64,000 nucleotides of DNA from Allobosea sp. BK604 (GTDB lineage: Bacteria > Pseudomonadota > Alphaproteobacteria > Rhizobiales > Beijerinckiaceae). The translations under genes were made by a program, and so were the position numbers. Shown here piece by piece: positions 7,026-15,584 of this stretch. The notes under the pieces were generated by a model that ran no database searches, was not told the origin of the DNA, and was given only the letters and a program-made list of their open reading frames with translations. Position 1 is the stretch's first letter. Each line of letters begins with the position of its first letter. The stretch covers positions 186,001 to 250,000 of the forward strand of contig NZ_SLZF01000006.1 of the NCBI RefSeq assembly GCF_004341515.1, in the 5' to 3' direction.

Positions 7026-8939
7026 TTATTCGGTCAGGCTGACGCGAACGCTCTCGCCCTCTTCCGCCGTGGCGCGCTGCAGCGTCGCCTTGGCCTCGTC
7101 GACCTGGCGCTGGCGGTTCCAGAGCGCGGCATAGACGCCGTCGGCAGCGAGCAATTCGCGGTGATGGCCGCGCTCGACGATCAGGCCCTTGTCGAGCACG
7201 ATGATCTCGTCGGCATTGATCACGGTCGAGAGCCGGTGCGCGATGACCAGCGTGGTGCGGCCCTGGCTGACCCGGTCGAGCGCGTCCTGGATCTCCTTCT
7301 CGGTGAAGGAATCGAGCGCCGAGGTCGCCTCGTCGAGCACGAGGATCGGTGGCCCCTTCAGGATGGTGCGGGCGATGGCGACGCGCTGCTTCTCGCCGCC
7401 CGAGAGCTTCAGGCCGCGCTCGCCGACCGAGGTATCATAGCCCTCCGGCAGCGACTTGATGAAGCGGTCGATCTGGGCGAGCCGCGCCGCCTCCTCGATC
7501 TCCTCCTGGGTGGCGTCGGGGCGGCCATAGCGCAGGTTGTACTCGATCGTGTCGTTGAACAGCACGGTGTCCTGCGGGACCATGCCGATGGCGGCACGCA
7601 GCGAGACCTGCTGCACGGCGGCGATATCCTGTCCGTCGATCCGGATGCGCCCTTGCTGCGGCTCGTAGAAGCGGAAGAGCAGCCTGGAGATCGTCGACTT
7701 GCCGGCGCCGGAGGGGCCGACGATCGCGACGGTCTTGCCCGGCGGCACGGTGAAGGAGATGCCCTTCAGGATCGGCCGCTCCGGGATATAGGCGAAATGC
7801 ACGCTCTCGAAGCTGACCTCTCCTGCGTTCACGCGCAGCGGCGGCGCGCCGGGGCGATCCTGGATCTCGGGATCGCGGCCGATCAGCGCGAACATCTGCT
7901 CGATGTCGAGCGTCGCCTGCTTGATCTCGCGATAGACCGTGCCCATGAAGTTCAAGGGGATGTAGAGCTGGATCAGCATGGCGTTGATCAGCACGAAATC
8001 GCCGACCGTGTTGATGCCCGCCTTGAAGCCCTGCACGCACATCACCATCGAGATGGTGAGGCCGACGGCGAAGATCGCCGCCTGCCCGAAATTGAGCATG
8101 GCGAGCGAGGTATAGGCCTTGATCGAGTTGCGCTCGTAGCGCGCCATCGAGATATCGTAACGCGCCGTCTCGCGCGCCTCGGCGCCAAAATACTTCACCG
8201 TCTCGAAGTTGAGCAGCGAGTCGATCGCCTTGGCATTGGCGTCGGTGTCCGAGTCGTTCATCTCGGCGCGGATGGCGATGCGCCATTCCGTGGCCTTGAT
8301 GGTGTAGGTCATGTAGCCGACGACCATCAGCACGAGCACGACGACATAGAGCCAGTCGAACAGGGCCAGCAGCACGGCGATGATCAGGGTGACCTCGATG
8401 ATCACCGGCACGAGCTGATTGAGCCCGAGCCGAACCATTTCCTCGATGCCGTTGCGGCCGCGCTCGAGCACACGGGTGAGCCCGCCGGTCTTGCGCTCCA
8501 GGTGGAAGCGCAGCGAGAGATGATGCAGATGCGCGAAGGTCTGCAGCGCCAGCGTGCGCACCGCATGCATGAAGACCGGGGCGAAGATCGCATCGCGCAA
8601 TTGCACGAAGGCGGCCGAGCCGACACGGGCGAGACCGTAGATCACCGTCAGCGCCAGCGGCGCGCCGACGAGGAAGGGCAGCCAATGGCCGAGCGTCGTC
8701 GGGTTGTTGGCGAGCGCGTCGGTCGCCCATTTGAAGGTGAAGGGCACGCCCATCAGCACGAGCCGACCGACGACCAGCAGCACGAAGGCGGCGACCACGC
8801 GCTGGCGCAGGTCGGCCCGTTCCGGCGGCCAGAGATAGGGCCAGAGTGCGCGGAAGGTGGCGACGAAGCCGGAGCCCGGCTGGAGCACGGCCGAGCGCGC
8901 GAAGGTCGGCGCCGGATGAGGCGCGGCAGGCGGGGACAT
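7026..8939 (-). CDS. Atm1-type ABC exporter, fused permease and ATPase
   Basis: A 637-aa half-transporter that dimerises in the inner membrane. The N-terminal 340 residues form a six-helix type IV exporter domain; a TGGLTRVLERGRNGIEEMVR segment and a NFETVKYFGAE segment are characteristic of the Atm1/ABCB7/HMT1 subgroup that exports glutathione-linked metal or sulfur species. The nucleotide-binding domain has Walker A GPSGAGKST, signature LSGGEKQR, Walker B ILVLDEATSALD and switch histidine in VIAHRLST. Length and motifs are complete. In alphaproteobacteria Atm1 homologues confer heavy-metal tolerance or support iron-sulfur homeostasis; which applies here cannot be told. It is monocistronic or followed by the small membrane protein at 6426. 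Confidence 0.92.
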   Translation of the reverse strand: MSPPAAPHPAPTFARSAVLQPGSGFVATFRALWPYLWPPERADLRQRVVAAFVLLVVGRLVLMGVPFTFKWATDALANNPTTLGHWLPFLVGAPLALTVIYGLARVGSAAFVQLRDAIFAPVFMHAVRTLALQTFAHLHHLSLRFHLERKTGGLTRVLERGRNGIEEMVRLGLNQLVPVIIEVTLIIAVLLALFDWLYVVVLVLMVVGYMTYTIKATEWRIAIRAEMNDSDTDANAKAIDSLLNFETVKYFGAEARETARYDISMARYERNSIKAYTSLAMLNFGQAAIFAVGLTISMVMCVQGFKAGINTVGDFVLINAMLIQLYIPLNFMGTVYREIKQATLDIEQMFALIGRDPEIQDRPGAPPLRVNAGEVSFESVHFAYIPERPILKGISFTVPPGKTVAIVGPSGAGKSTISRLLFRFYEPQQGRIRIDGQDIAAVQQVSLRAAIGMVPQDTVLFNDTIEYNLRYGRPDATQEEIEEAARLAQIDRFIKSLPEGYDTSVGERGLKLSGGEKQRVAIARTILKGPPILVLDEATSALDSFTEKEIQDALDRVSQGRTTLVIAHRLSTVINADEIIVLDKGLIVERGHHRELLAADGVYAALWNRQRQVDEAKATLQRATAEEGESVRVSLTE

Positions 8940-9117
8940 TTTTCAGCGATTCCAAGTTGGCCCGGCCCATATAGACGCGTTCGACGCCGAATGCATGGGC
9001 TCAGTCGCAAGCACTCGGTTGCGATAATCGCGGGATCGTTACGCCTTGTTATCGTCGAAAGACACGTGTCAGATGCGACGGGAGCGCTTCAAAGCTCGCT
9101 ATCGGGGAAGGAACAAC

Positions 9118-9465
9118 ATGAAAATTCGACCCGCTATCCCGGCCGGCCTGATCGGTGCCTGCGCAGTTCTGTCTCTCGCCGCGCTGCCGGCACTGGCGCA
9201 ATCGAGCCGCCCGCCTGCCCAGGTCAAGATCACGAACGCCCGCACCGTGCCGCTGGATTCCCTTGAAATCACCACCTCGGGCGAGCAGCCCCGGCTCGTC
9301 GCCAAGCTCGCCAAGCCGCTCGCGCCAGGAAAAAGCATCGCCCTCAAGCTCAACAAGCCGACAGGCTGCAGCTACTATCTGCTCGGCAAGTTCAGCGACG
9401 AGGTCGAGAGCGACAATGACGGCGTCGACCTCTGCCGCGAGAAGTCGGTACGGCTGACCGATTGA
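9118..9465 (+). CDS. small secreted protein, unknown function
   Basis: A 115-aa protein with a clear Sec signal peptide: Lys/Arg start, hydrophobic core (LIGACAVLSLAALPALA) and cleavage after ALAQ near residue 27. The mature 88 residues are Lys-rich with two cysteines (near GCSYYLLG and DLCREK) that could form one disulfide in the periplasm. ATG 9118 is preceded by GGGGAAGG. An earlier in-frame ATG at 9046 would put non-signal sequence in front of the signal peptide, so it was rejected. I do not recognise a family. Confidence 0.75.
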   Translation: MKIRPAIPAGLIGACAVLSLAALPALAQSSRPPAQVKITNARTVPLDSLEITTSGEQPRLVAKLAKPLAPGKSIALKLNKPTGCSYYLLGKFSDEVESDNDGVDLCREKSVRLTD

Positions 9466-9470
9466 GTAGC

Positions 9471-9629
9471 CGTCATCCCGCACGCGCTGCAGCATGGAAT
9501 GTTGCTGCGCAGATGCGGGACCGTCTCTCGGACGGGGCTCCCACCCGTTCTCAGGAAGAGGCGCCTTCTCGTCACGCGGTCCCGTGTCTGCGCAGCGTCA
9601 CTGCGTGCCGCAGCGCGCACGGGATGACG
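9471..9629. repeat. long imperfect inverted repeat between convergent genes
   Basis: Two arms of about 55-60 bases, 9471-9533 and 9575-9629, are mostly reverse complements. The outer ends are CGTCATCCCG and CGGGATGACG; the inner parts include TGCTGCGCAGATGCGGGACC against GGTCCCGTGTCTGCGCAGC. The layout is that of a palindromic intergenic element and would also terminate transcription from both flanking genes. Confidence 0.75.
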
Positions 9630-9633
9630 GGCG

Positions 9634-11229
9634 TTACGCCGTCGCGCCGACCCGCATCAGCTTGTAGGTGATCGAGTCGACCAGCGCCTGGAACGAGGCG
9701 TCGATGATGTTCGGGCTGACGCCGACCGTGGTCCAGCGCTCGCCGCGCTCATCGGCCGATTCGATCAGCACGCGCGTCACCGCATCCGTGCCGCCCTGGA
9801 AGATGCGGACCTTGTAGTCCACCAGGCGGAGGCCCTCGATCAGCGACTGGTAGCGCCCGAGATCCTTGCGCAGCGCGATATCGAGCGCGTTGACCGGGCC
9901 GGCCGAGCCCTCCGCCGCCGAGATCAGCACCTCGTCGCCGACCTTCACCTTCACGATCGCCTCCGAGAAGGTGACGAGCTCGCCCATCGCATTGTAGCGG
10001 CGCTCGACATTCACGGCGAAGCGCTCGACCTGGAAGAAATCCGGCACCTCGCCGAGGATGCGCCGGACCAGCAGGTAGAAGGAGGCGTCGGCGCCCTCGA
10101 AGGCATAGCCCTGCGCCTCCTTGTCCTTGACCTCCTCCAGCACCCGGCCGAGCCGCGGATCGTCGCGGCCGAGCGTGACGCCGATGCGCTCCAGCTCGGC
10201 CATGAGGTTCGACTTGCCGCCCTGGTCGGAGATCAGCACCTTGCGGGTATTGCCGGTCGCCTCGGGCGCGACATGCTCATAGGTGCGCGGGTCCTTCAGC
10301 ACGGCCGAGGCATGGATGCCGGCCTTGGTGGCGAAGGCGGAGGAGCCGACGAAGGGCGCGTGCACATTCGGCGCGCGGTTCAGCATCTCGTCGAGGGCGC
10401 GCGAGACATGGGCGAGCTGGCCGAGCTGGCGCTCGTCGACGCCGAGCGAGAAGCGCTCGCGATACTTGTCCTTGAGCTTCAGCGCGCCGATCAGCGTGAC
10501 CAGGTTGGCGTTGCCGCAACGCTCGCCGAGCCCGTTCAGCGTGCCCTGGATCTGGCGCGCGCCGGCCTCGACCGCCGCCAGCGAATTGGCGACGGCGCAG
10601 CCGCAATCGTCATGGGCGTGGATGCCAAGATGAGCGCCCGGCACGGTTTTCGTCACCTGTGCGACGATGGCGCCGATCTCGTCCGGCAAGGTGCCGCCAT
10701 TGGTGTCGCAGAGCACCACCCAGCGCGCGCCGGCCTCATAGGCCGCGCGGGCGCAGGCGAGCGCATAGTCGGGATTGGCCTTGTAGCCATCGAAGAAGTG
10801 CTCGCAATCGAGCATGACCTCGCGGCCCGCCGCCTTGGCCGCCGCGACGCTGTCGCGAATGCCCTCCAGGTTCTCTTCGAGCGGGATCTCGAGCGCGACA
10901 TGGACATGGTAGTCCCAGCTCTTGGCCACGAAGACGATGGCATCGGCCTTCGCATCCAGGAGCGCGGCGATGCCAGGATCGTTCGCGGCCGAGCGCCCCG
11001 CCCGCTTGGTCATGCCGAAGGCGGCGAATTTCGCGTTCTGCGTCGGCTTCTCCGCGAAGAAGGCGGTGTCGAGCGGATTCGCGCCGGGATAGCCGCCCTC
11101 GACATAGTCGATGCCGAGCTTGTCCAGCATCGCTGCCACGGCGCGCTTGTCGTCGAGCGAGAAATCGACGCCCGTGGTCTGGGCGCCGTCGCGCAGCGTG
11201 GTGTCGAAGAGGTGGACGCGCTCGCTCAT
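9634..11229 (-). CDS. cimA: (R)-citramalate synthase
   Basis: Condenses pyruvate with acetyl-CoA to citramalate, the first step of the threonine-independent route to isoleucine. The 531 residues contain the alpha-isopropylmalate/homocitrate synthase barrel: DTTLRDGAQT at residues 9-18, a metal site in GIHAHDDCGCAVANS, and the second signature GTLNGLGERCGNAN. A C-terminal regulatory domain (about 390-525) follows, as in feedback-inhibited LeuA/CimA. The QT at positions 17-18 and the overall length favour CimA over LeuA or homocitrate synthase. Its ATG overlaps the stop of a 39-codon ORF (ATGA), suggesting translational coupling. cysS lies further upstream on the same strand. Confidence 0.9.
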   Translation of the reverse strand: MSERVHLFDTTLRDGAQTTGVDFSLDDKRAVAAMLDKLGIDYVEGGYPGANPLDTAFFAEKPTQNAKFAAFGMTKRAGRSAANDPGIAALLDAKADAIVFVAKSWDYHVHVALEIPLEENLEGIRDSVAAAKAAGREVMLDCEHFFDGYKANPDYALACARAAYEAGARWVVLCDTNGGTLPDEIGAIVAQVTKTVPGAHLGIHAHDDCGCAVANSLAAVEAGARQIQGTLNGLGERCGNANLVTLIGALKLKDKYRERFSLGVDERQLGQLAHVSRALDEMLNRAPNVHAPFVGSSAFATKAGIHASAVLKDPRTYEHVAPEATGNTRKVLISDQGGKSNLMAELERIGVTLGRDDPRLGRVLEEVKDKEAQGYAFEGADASFYLLVRRILGEVPDFFQVERFAVNVERRYNAMGELVTFSEAIVKVKVGDEVLISAAEGSAGPVNALDIALRKDLGRYQSLIEGLRLVDYKVRIFQGGTDAVTRVLIESADERGERWTTVGVSPNIIDASFQALVDSITYKLMRVGATA

Positions 11230-11345
11230 AGGCGCGATCTCAGCCGGTAGCGCAGGACCTTGGGCATGACCATGGCGAGCATGACGAGCTTCATGGCAAT
11301 CGAGAGCGAGCCACGCTTGCGAATCTTTACTTCTGGGGCGTTCAT
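11226..11345 (-). CDS. 39-aa basic small ORF translationally coupled to cimA
   Basis: ATG complementary to 11343-11345, preceded by a purine run (AAAGAAGAAAAAGA) that can serve as a ribosome site. The product starts MNAPEVKIRKRGSLSIA, has a short hydrophobic Met/Leu/Val centre (MKLVMLAMVMP) and ends in an arginine-rich tail. Its TGA overlaps the cimA start as ATGA. A membrane-associated peptide or simply a translated leader are both possible. Although rich in Leu and Val, it has no run of codons of the kind used in attenuation leaders. No known family is recognised. Confidence 0.5.
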   Translation of the reverse strand: MNAPEVKIRKRGSLSIAMKLVMLAMVMPKVLRYRLRSRL

Positions 11346-11377
11346 TCTTTTTCTTCTTTCGGTGGGGTGAGCAGCCG

Positions 11378-11521
11378 TCACAGGTTGACGGGGGTTACGG
11401 AGAGTTCAAGTTTCGACGGTTCGTAGGCGATCCTACCCTCGAGATCGTGCCAGAGCGTATCGCCGACCTCGTCGGGCCGAGCGAGAATATCGGCATTCCA
11501 GAAGCGGCGGATGCCCCTCAC
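11378..11521 (-). pseudogene. C-terminal remnant of a DUF559 (Vsr-like endonuclease fold) protein
   Basis: On the minus strand, a frame ending at the TGA complementary to 11378-11380 reads GIRRFWNADILARPDEVGDT, followed by about 26 more residues. RFWN-x-x-[IV]-L is the conserved C-terminal strand of DUF559 proteins (restriction-endonuclease-like fold), which are normally 110-130 aa. Here only about 46 residues remain. The frame upstream dissolves into the CCCTCTCCC hairpin repeat at 11527-11549, so the catalytic part is gone. It is probably a relic cut by the repeat or by deletion. Confidence 0.5.
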
Positions 11522-11526
11522 CCCAA

Positions 11527-11549
11527 CCCTCTCCCGCAGGGGGAGAGGG
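11527..11549. repeat. CCCTCTCCC/GGGAGAGGG hairpin repeat
   Basis: CCCTCTCCC (11527-11535) pairs with GGGAGAGGG (11541-11549) around a 5-base loop, inside the wider motif CCCCTCACCCCAACC, which is a common high-GC intergenic repeat. It lies 15 bases downstream of the cysS stop codon (minus strand) and may act as its terminator, though no T-run follows. Confidence 0.6.
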
Positions 11550-11563
11550 GGCGCGGTCGCGGT

Positions 11564-13051
11564 TCATCGCTTCGCTTCCCAGGTCGTGACCGGCGCGCCG
11601 GTCGCTGGGTCCTTGCCGTCCTTGAGGGCGATGCCCATGGCGGCGAGCTCGTCGCGGATGCGGTCGGATTCGGCGAAGTTCCTGGCGCGCCGGGCTTCGA
11701 GGCGGGCGGCGATGAGCTCGTCCACGACCGCCTCATCGACCTGAAGCTCGGGCTCCAGCGCCTTCAGCCTCCCGGTGAAGCCGAGCAGGCCGAGGGAAGC
11801 GGAAAGGCGTGCGCGATCGGCGGCCGAGCCATCGACAGCCGCAGCCTTGAGCGCGTGCAGTTCCGCGATCACCAGCGCGGTGTTGAGGTCGTCACCGAGC
11901 GCCTCGACGAGGCCGACGGAAGGCGAGCCCTCCCCGGCCCCTTCGGCCGCGCGATAGAACTCGATCAGCGTGCGCTCGGCCTCCTCCAGCGCCTTCACCG
12001 TCCAGTCGATCGGCTGGCGGTAATGCGTCTTCAGCATCGCGAGCCGCAGCACCTCGCCGGGCCATGTCCGCCCGCCGAAGCCCTGCGTCTCCAGCAGCTC
12101 GTTGATCGTGACGAAGTTGCCGAGGCTCTTCGACATCTTCTCGCCTTCGACCTGCAGGAAGCCGTTATGCATCCAGATATTGGCCATGCGCGCGGAGCCG
12201 CCGGCGCCGCCGAAGGCGCAGCAGCTCTGGGCGATCTCGTTCTCATGGTGCGGGAAGACGAGGTCGATGCCGCCGCCATGGATGTCGAAGACGTTCTTGC
12301 CGGGATCGTCGCATTGCAGCCCACCGCCGAACGGCTCGAGCAGCTTCGCCATCGACATGGCCGAGCATTCGATATGCCAGCCGGGCCGGCCGGGCATCGC
12401 GATGCCGGCAGGCGACGGCCAGCCGGGATCGATGCCGTCGCGGCTCGGCTTCCACAGCACGAAATCCATCGCATCGCGCTTATAGGGCGCAACGTCGACG
12501 CGGGCGCCGGCCATCATCTCGTCGAGCGAGCGCCGCGCCAGCGAGCCGTATTTCGGCGCGTCCTTCAGGCCGGCCACGGCGGGAACATGGAAGAGCACAT
12601 GCTCCTCGGCGACATAGGCGACGCCGCGGGCGATGAGGCGCTCGATGATCGCCTTCATCTGCTCGATATGGTCGGTCGCGCGCGGCTCGGAATCGGGCGG
12701 CAGGCAGCCGAGCGCCGCGATGTCCTTGTGGAACTGCGCGGTGGTCGCATGCGTGACCTTGCCGATCGCCTCGTTCAGCGCCAGGCCGGGAAAGTCGCGC
12801 GCCGCCCGGGCGTTGATCTTGTCGTCGACGTCGGTGAGGTTCCGGGCATAGGTGACATGCTCTGCGCCGTAGACATGGCGCAGCAGCCGGTAGAGCAGGT
12901 CGAAGACGATGACCGGCCGGGCATTGCCAATGTGAGCATAGTCATAGACCGTCGGGCCGCAGACATACATACGGACATGGGCGGGATCGACGGGGGTGAA
13001 GACCTCCTTCGTCCGCGTCAGCGTGTTGTAGAGCCGTAATGTTTGCGACAT
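11564..13051 (-). CDS. cysS: cysteine--tRNA ligase
   Basis: Charges tRNA-Cys with cysteine. The 495-aa class I synthetase has the HIGH motif as HIGN inside YVCGPTVYDYAHIGNARP (residues 29-46; the Cys is one of the zinc ligands). The other zinc-site pieces are WHIECSAMS and FPHHENEIAQS, with KMSKSLGN near residue 280. The C-terminal helical DALR-like region ends with the IRDELAAMGIALKD segment typical of CysRS. Length is normal and all motifs are intact. It is the first gene of the minus-strand group leading to cimA. Confidence 0.97.
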   Translation of the reverse strand: MSQTLRLYNTLTRTKEVFTPVDPAHVRMYVCGPTVYDYAHIGNARPVIVFDLLYRLLRHVYGAEHVTYARNLTDVDDKINARAARDFPGLALNEAIGKVTHATTAQFHKDIAALGCLPPDSEPRATDHIEQMKAIIERLIARGVAYVAEEHVLFHVPAVAGLKDAPKYGSLARRSLDEMMAGARVDVAPYKRDAMDFVLWKPSRDGIDPGWPSPAGIAMPGRPGWHIECSAMSMAKLLEPFGGGLQCDDPGKNVFDIHGGGIDLVFPHHENEIAQSCCAFGGAGGSARMANIWMHNGFLQVEGEKMSKSLGNFVTINELLETQGFGGRTWPGEVLRLAMLKTHYRQPIDWTVKALEEAERTLIEFYRAAEGAGEGSPSVGLVEALGDDLNTALVIAELHALKAAAVDGSAADRARLSASLGLLGFTGRLKALEPELQVDEAVVDELIAARLEARRARNFAESDRIRDELAAMGIALKDGKDPATGAPVTTWEAKR

Positions 13052-13363
13052 CGAAACGGTCCTGGCGAAAAGGCGACGGCAAGCAAGTCCTGGCCGCTGG
13101 CCGGGGCGCTGTTGTCGGTTCGCTTAGGACGAGGACGTGAGCAGCCGGCCAGCAAAAGCTAGCGGCAAATCAAGCAAATCCGGAGAATGGCCCGCGTCAT
13201 GAAAAACTGATTGCCTGTGCGCGGGCTTTGCGTCAAGAGGGCGGCCCGTTTTGCTGCAGTGCAGCGCCGACACAAAAGCGCCATTCATTCAAATTTAACG
13301 AGCCGGAACCATCGTCATGAGTCGACGGTTCTTCGCCTGTCGGACCACCAGGAAACCACGAGA
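13052..13363. other. 312-bp intergenic region between divergent genes
   Basis: No gene is visible. It must hold the cysS promoter (minus) and the promoter of the secreted protein at 13364 (plus). A less GC-rich patch lies around 13280-13310 (CATTCATTCAAATTTAACG). I see no convincing -35/-10 pair, large palindrome or RNA structure. Confidence 0.5.
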
Positions 13364-13696
13364 ATGCGCCGCGCCATCGCCCTGATCGGCTTGTTCGGAA
13401 TCATCGGTGCGGGCCTCTCGCTCGCCGTGCTGCCGCCGAGCAAGACCGTCGCTGCGCCCAATGCCAACCGCACCTTCATCATCCCGGCCAGCGACGGCTA
13501 CGGCGTCGCCGATTGCTTGTCCTCCAAGTCCTCCGAATGCGGCAAGATCGTCGCCGACGCCTGGTGCGAGTCGCAGGGCTTCACCAAGGCGACCGCTTTC
13601 GGCATCGCCGCGCGCGAGGATTTCACGGGCACCGTGACGAAGGCGAGCGAAGTCGACCAGGCCGAGCAGCCGCTGACGATCACCTGCGGGGAGTGA
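13364..13696 (+). CDS. small secreted protein, unknown function
   Basis: A 110-aa protein starting MRRAIALIGLFGIIGAGLSL, a Sec signal or N-terminal membrane anchor, followed by a mature part with four cysteines (ADCLSSKSSECGK, DAWCESQG and the terminal TCGE), consistent with two periplasmic disulfides. ATG 13364 has AGGAA nine bases upstream; a longer frame from 13211 would put a basic, non-signal extension in front and was not chosen. Its 3' end overlaps the convergent gene at 13680 by 17 bases. Family unknown. Confidence 0.7.
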   Translation: MRRAIALIGLFGIIGAGLSLAVLPPSKTVAAPNANRTFIIPASDGYGVADCLSSKSSECGKIVADAWCESQGFTKATAFGIAAREDFTGTVTKASEVDQAEQPLTITCGE

Positions 13697-14402
13697 GGTC
13701 GGCCTGCACGGCCTTGCCCGGGCGGTGAGCTGCCCACCAATCCCGTTGCCATTCTTCGTAGCCGAGGAGCTCGCCCTGACGACGCTCCCGTTCCTCGCTC
13801 CAGCCTTCGGTCTTGAGAGACTGCCAGAGCGCAAGATAGGCTTCGATCCGCCATTCCTCGTCCGGTAGCGCGATAAAGACGCGTCGGATGCCGTCGAAGC
13901 GCTGGCCGTCCACGACGCGTGGCTTAGCAAACGGCTCGTCAATCAGGCGCCTGACAACGCGGCCGCCGGCGACATAGGGATCGAACCGCGCAATCATCTC
14001 GTCGAACCAGTCGGCCGGATAGGCATCGCTGAATACAGCGAGCGGTTTCCTGCGCTCCAGCATCAAGGCGAGTTCGTACCCGGTGTGCACGAGATAGGGC
14101 ACGTCGCGAAGCGGGTCCCAAGAAACGATCTGGACCGGGCCGAGATCGCGGGGAAAGGACAGGCCCGTCAGTCGCTGGAGCGCGGCGAGATCGTCGCCGT
14201 CGAGGTCGTAGATGCCGTCGAAATCGGGATCCTCGCCCTCCTCGATGCCGAGCGCGCGGCGAAGGGGGCCGGGATCGGCGATTGAAATACGCGCCTCCAG
14301 GACCGGGCAATCCGTCACCGGATCGCGCGCCTGCAATACGAACTTGTGCGGACGCGAGGCCGTTGCGGTCTCCCCGGCGCTCACCTCACCCATTCCGCGC
14401 AT
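13680..14402 (-). CDS. hypothetical protein, 240 aa
   Basis: A soluble acidic protein with no signal peptide. Notable features are an Asp-rich stretch EEGEDPDFDGIYDLDGDD (about residues 54-71) and a Trp-rich C-terminus (YEEWQRDWWAAHRPGK). The start overlaps the end of the creA-like gene by up to 22 bases; ATG 14393 would shorten the overlap. Tight packing suggests co-transcription with it. I do not recognise a domain. Confidence 0.7.
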   Translation of the reverse strand: MRGMGEVSAGETATASRPHKFVLQARDPVTDCPVLEARISIADPGPLRRALGIEEGEDPDFDGIYDLDGDDLAALQRLTGLSFPRDLGPVQIVSWDPLRDVPYLVHTGYELALMLERRKPLAVFSDAYPADWFDEMIARFDPYVAGGRVVRRLIDEPFAKPRVVDGQRFDGIRRVFIALPDEEWRIEAYLALWQSLKTEGWSEERERRQGELLGYEEWQRDWWAAHRPGKAVQADLTPRR

Positions 14403-14908
14403 TTCGGTGCATCGCCCGTGCCGCCCCAGGGCATGATCGGCACCGTCGAGGTCGAGTTCTGCGGCGAGCCGTCGATCAGCTTGTCGGAATAGACCAGGTA
14501 GACCAGCACGTTGCGCTTGGTGTCGCAGCCGCGCACGATCTGCATCTTCTTCCAGATCAGCGAGCGGCGCTCGCGGAAGACGACATCGCCCTGCTCGAAC
14601 TTCTCCTTGAACCTGATCGGGCCGATCTGGCGGCAGGCGAGCGAGATCTCCGAGACCTCCTCGGCGACGCCGAACATGCCGGAGACGCCGCCCTTCTCAG
14701 GCACTGTGTAGTGGCAGGCGACGCCCTCGACGATAGGATCGTCGACGCCATAGACGGCGAGCTTGTCGTCCGGGGTCAGCATTTTCCAGACGGTGGATTT
14801 CTTGAAGATCAGGTCTTCCTGCGCCGAGGCCGGTGCCGCCCATCCGGCCCAGGCGACCACAGCCGCCGCAGCGAGGGCGCGAATAAACATGATGCCGTGT
14901 GCGCGCAT
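14381..14908 (-). CDS. CreA family periplasmic protein
   Basis: A 175-aa exported protein matching the CreA family, whose function is unknown despite its name. The signal peptide FIRALAAAAVVAWAGWAAP ends near PASAQ. The mature part shows the family pattern: a KMLTPDDKLAVYGVDDP block, an EGVACHYT cysteine, a GMFGVAEEVSEISLACRQIGPI block and the C-terminal CDTKRNVLVYLVYSDKLIDG segment. Start MRAHGI (ATG complementary to 14906-14908) has GGAGA 8 bases upstream; longer in-frame starts lack a ribosome site and would bury the signal peptide. Confidence 0.88.
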   Translation of the reverse strand: MRAHGIMFIRALAAAAVVAWAGWAAPASAQEDLIFKKSTVWKMLTPDDKLAVYGVDDPIVEGVACHYTVPEKGGVSGMFGVAEEVSEISLACRQIGPIRFKEKFEQGDVVFRERRSLIWKKMQIVRGCDTKRNVLVYLVYSDKLIDGSPQNSTSTVPIMPWGGTGDAPKCAEWVR

Positions 14909-14999
14909 TTCGAAATCTCCGACTTCTCCGGTCCGCCGCGGCCGGATATGGGCTCTCGCAACCGATCGCGCCAGAGTCGCCGAACGAAAGCCTAGCAAG

Positions 15000-15584
15000 A
15001 TGCAGCCGGTCCTCACCAGTGAGCGCCTGATCTTAAGGCCGCGGACCATGGCTGATCTGCAGCCGATCGCCGCGATGAACGCCGATCCCGAGGTGATGCG
15101 CTATATTGCGCCGGTCGGCGACCCGTTGATGGGCGTCGAGGGGCTGGCCAGGCGCAGCTTCACCCATGTCGAACAGGGCCTCGGCTATTGGAGCGTCAGC
15201 CACCGCGACGCCCCCGAGGCGTTCCTCGGCTATGTCGGCCTGATCCCGCAGCGCGAGGGGCGTGCCGAGATCGAGCTCAGCTATCGCTTCGAGGCACGGA
15301 ACTGGGGCCAGGGCTATGCCGCCGAGGCGGTGCGCAGCCTGCTCGGCCACGGCTTCGATGCGCTCGCCCTGCGCGACATCGTGATCCTGACGCATCCGCT
15401 CAACGCAGCTTCGCTCCGGCTGGCCGAGCGGCTCGGCTTCAGCCGGGAGGCGGACCGGCCGTCCTGGATGATGGGCGATCCGCAGTTCCTCTGCGCCTTC
15501 TGCCGCCTGACCCGGGCTGCCTGGCTCGCCGGTTCACCGGCGCGCGCTCGATCATCGGACCGGATATCGTATCCGGTCAGATGA
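15000..15584 (+). CDS. GNAT family N-acetyltransferase (RimJ/RimL-like)
   Basis: A 194-aa acetyltransferase of the RimJ/RimL type: LTSERLILRPRTMADLQPI at the N-terminus, then the acetyl-CoA loop in FEARNWGQGYAAEAVRSLL (about residues 98-116) and NAASLRLAERLGFSRE. The ATG at 15000 opens the conserved part; an upstream in-frame stretch to 14763 is antisense to the CreA gene and was rejected. The last residues (SSDRISYPVR) are encoded inside the palindromic repeat at 15551-15585, so this tail looks like a late addition by read-through. The acceptor is unknown. Confidence 0.85.
   Translation: MQPVLTSERLILRPRTMADLQPIAAMNADPEVMRYIAPVGDPLMGVEGLARRSFTHVEQGLGYWSVSHRDAPEAFLGYVGLIPQREGRAEIELSYRFEARNWGQGYAAEAVRSLLGHGFDALALRDIVILTHPLNAASLRLAERLGFSREADRPSWMMGDPQFLCAFCRLTRAAWLAGSPARARSSDRISYPVR

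Noticed and set aside
6885..9266. Very long plus-strand open frame opposite the Atm1 exporter gene
   Set aside because: It is antisense to a gene with full domain motifs; its translation is Arg/Asp/His/Gln-rich and repetitive in the way high-GC complementary frames are, with no recognisable domain.
13211..13363. Longer start for the secreted protein ending at 13696
   Set aside because: It adds 51 basic residues before a good signal peptide and has no ribosome site; ATG 13364 is better placed.
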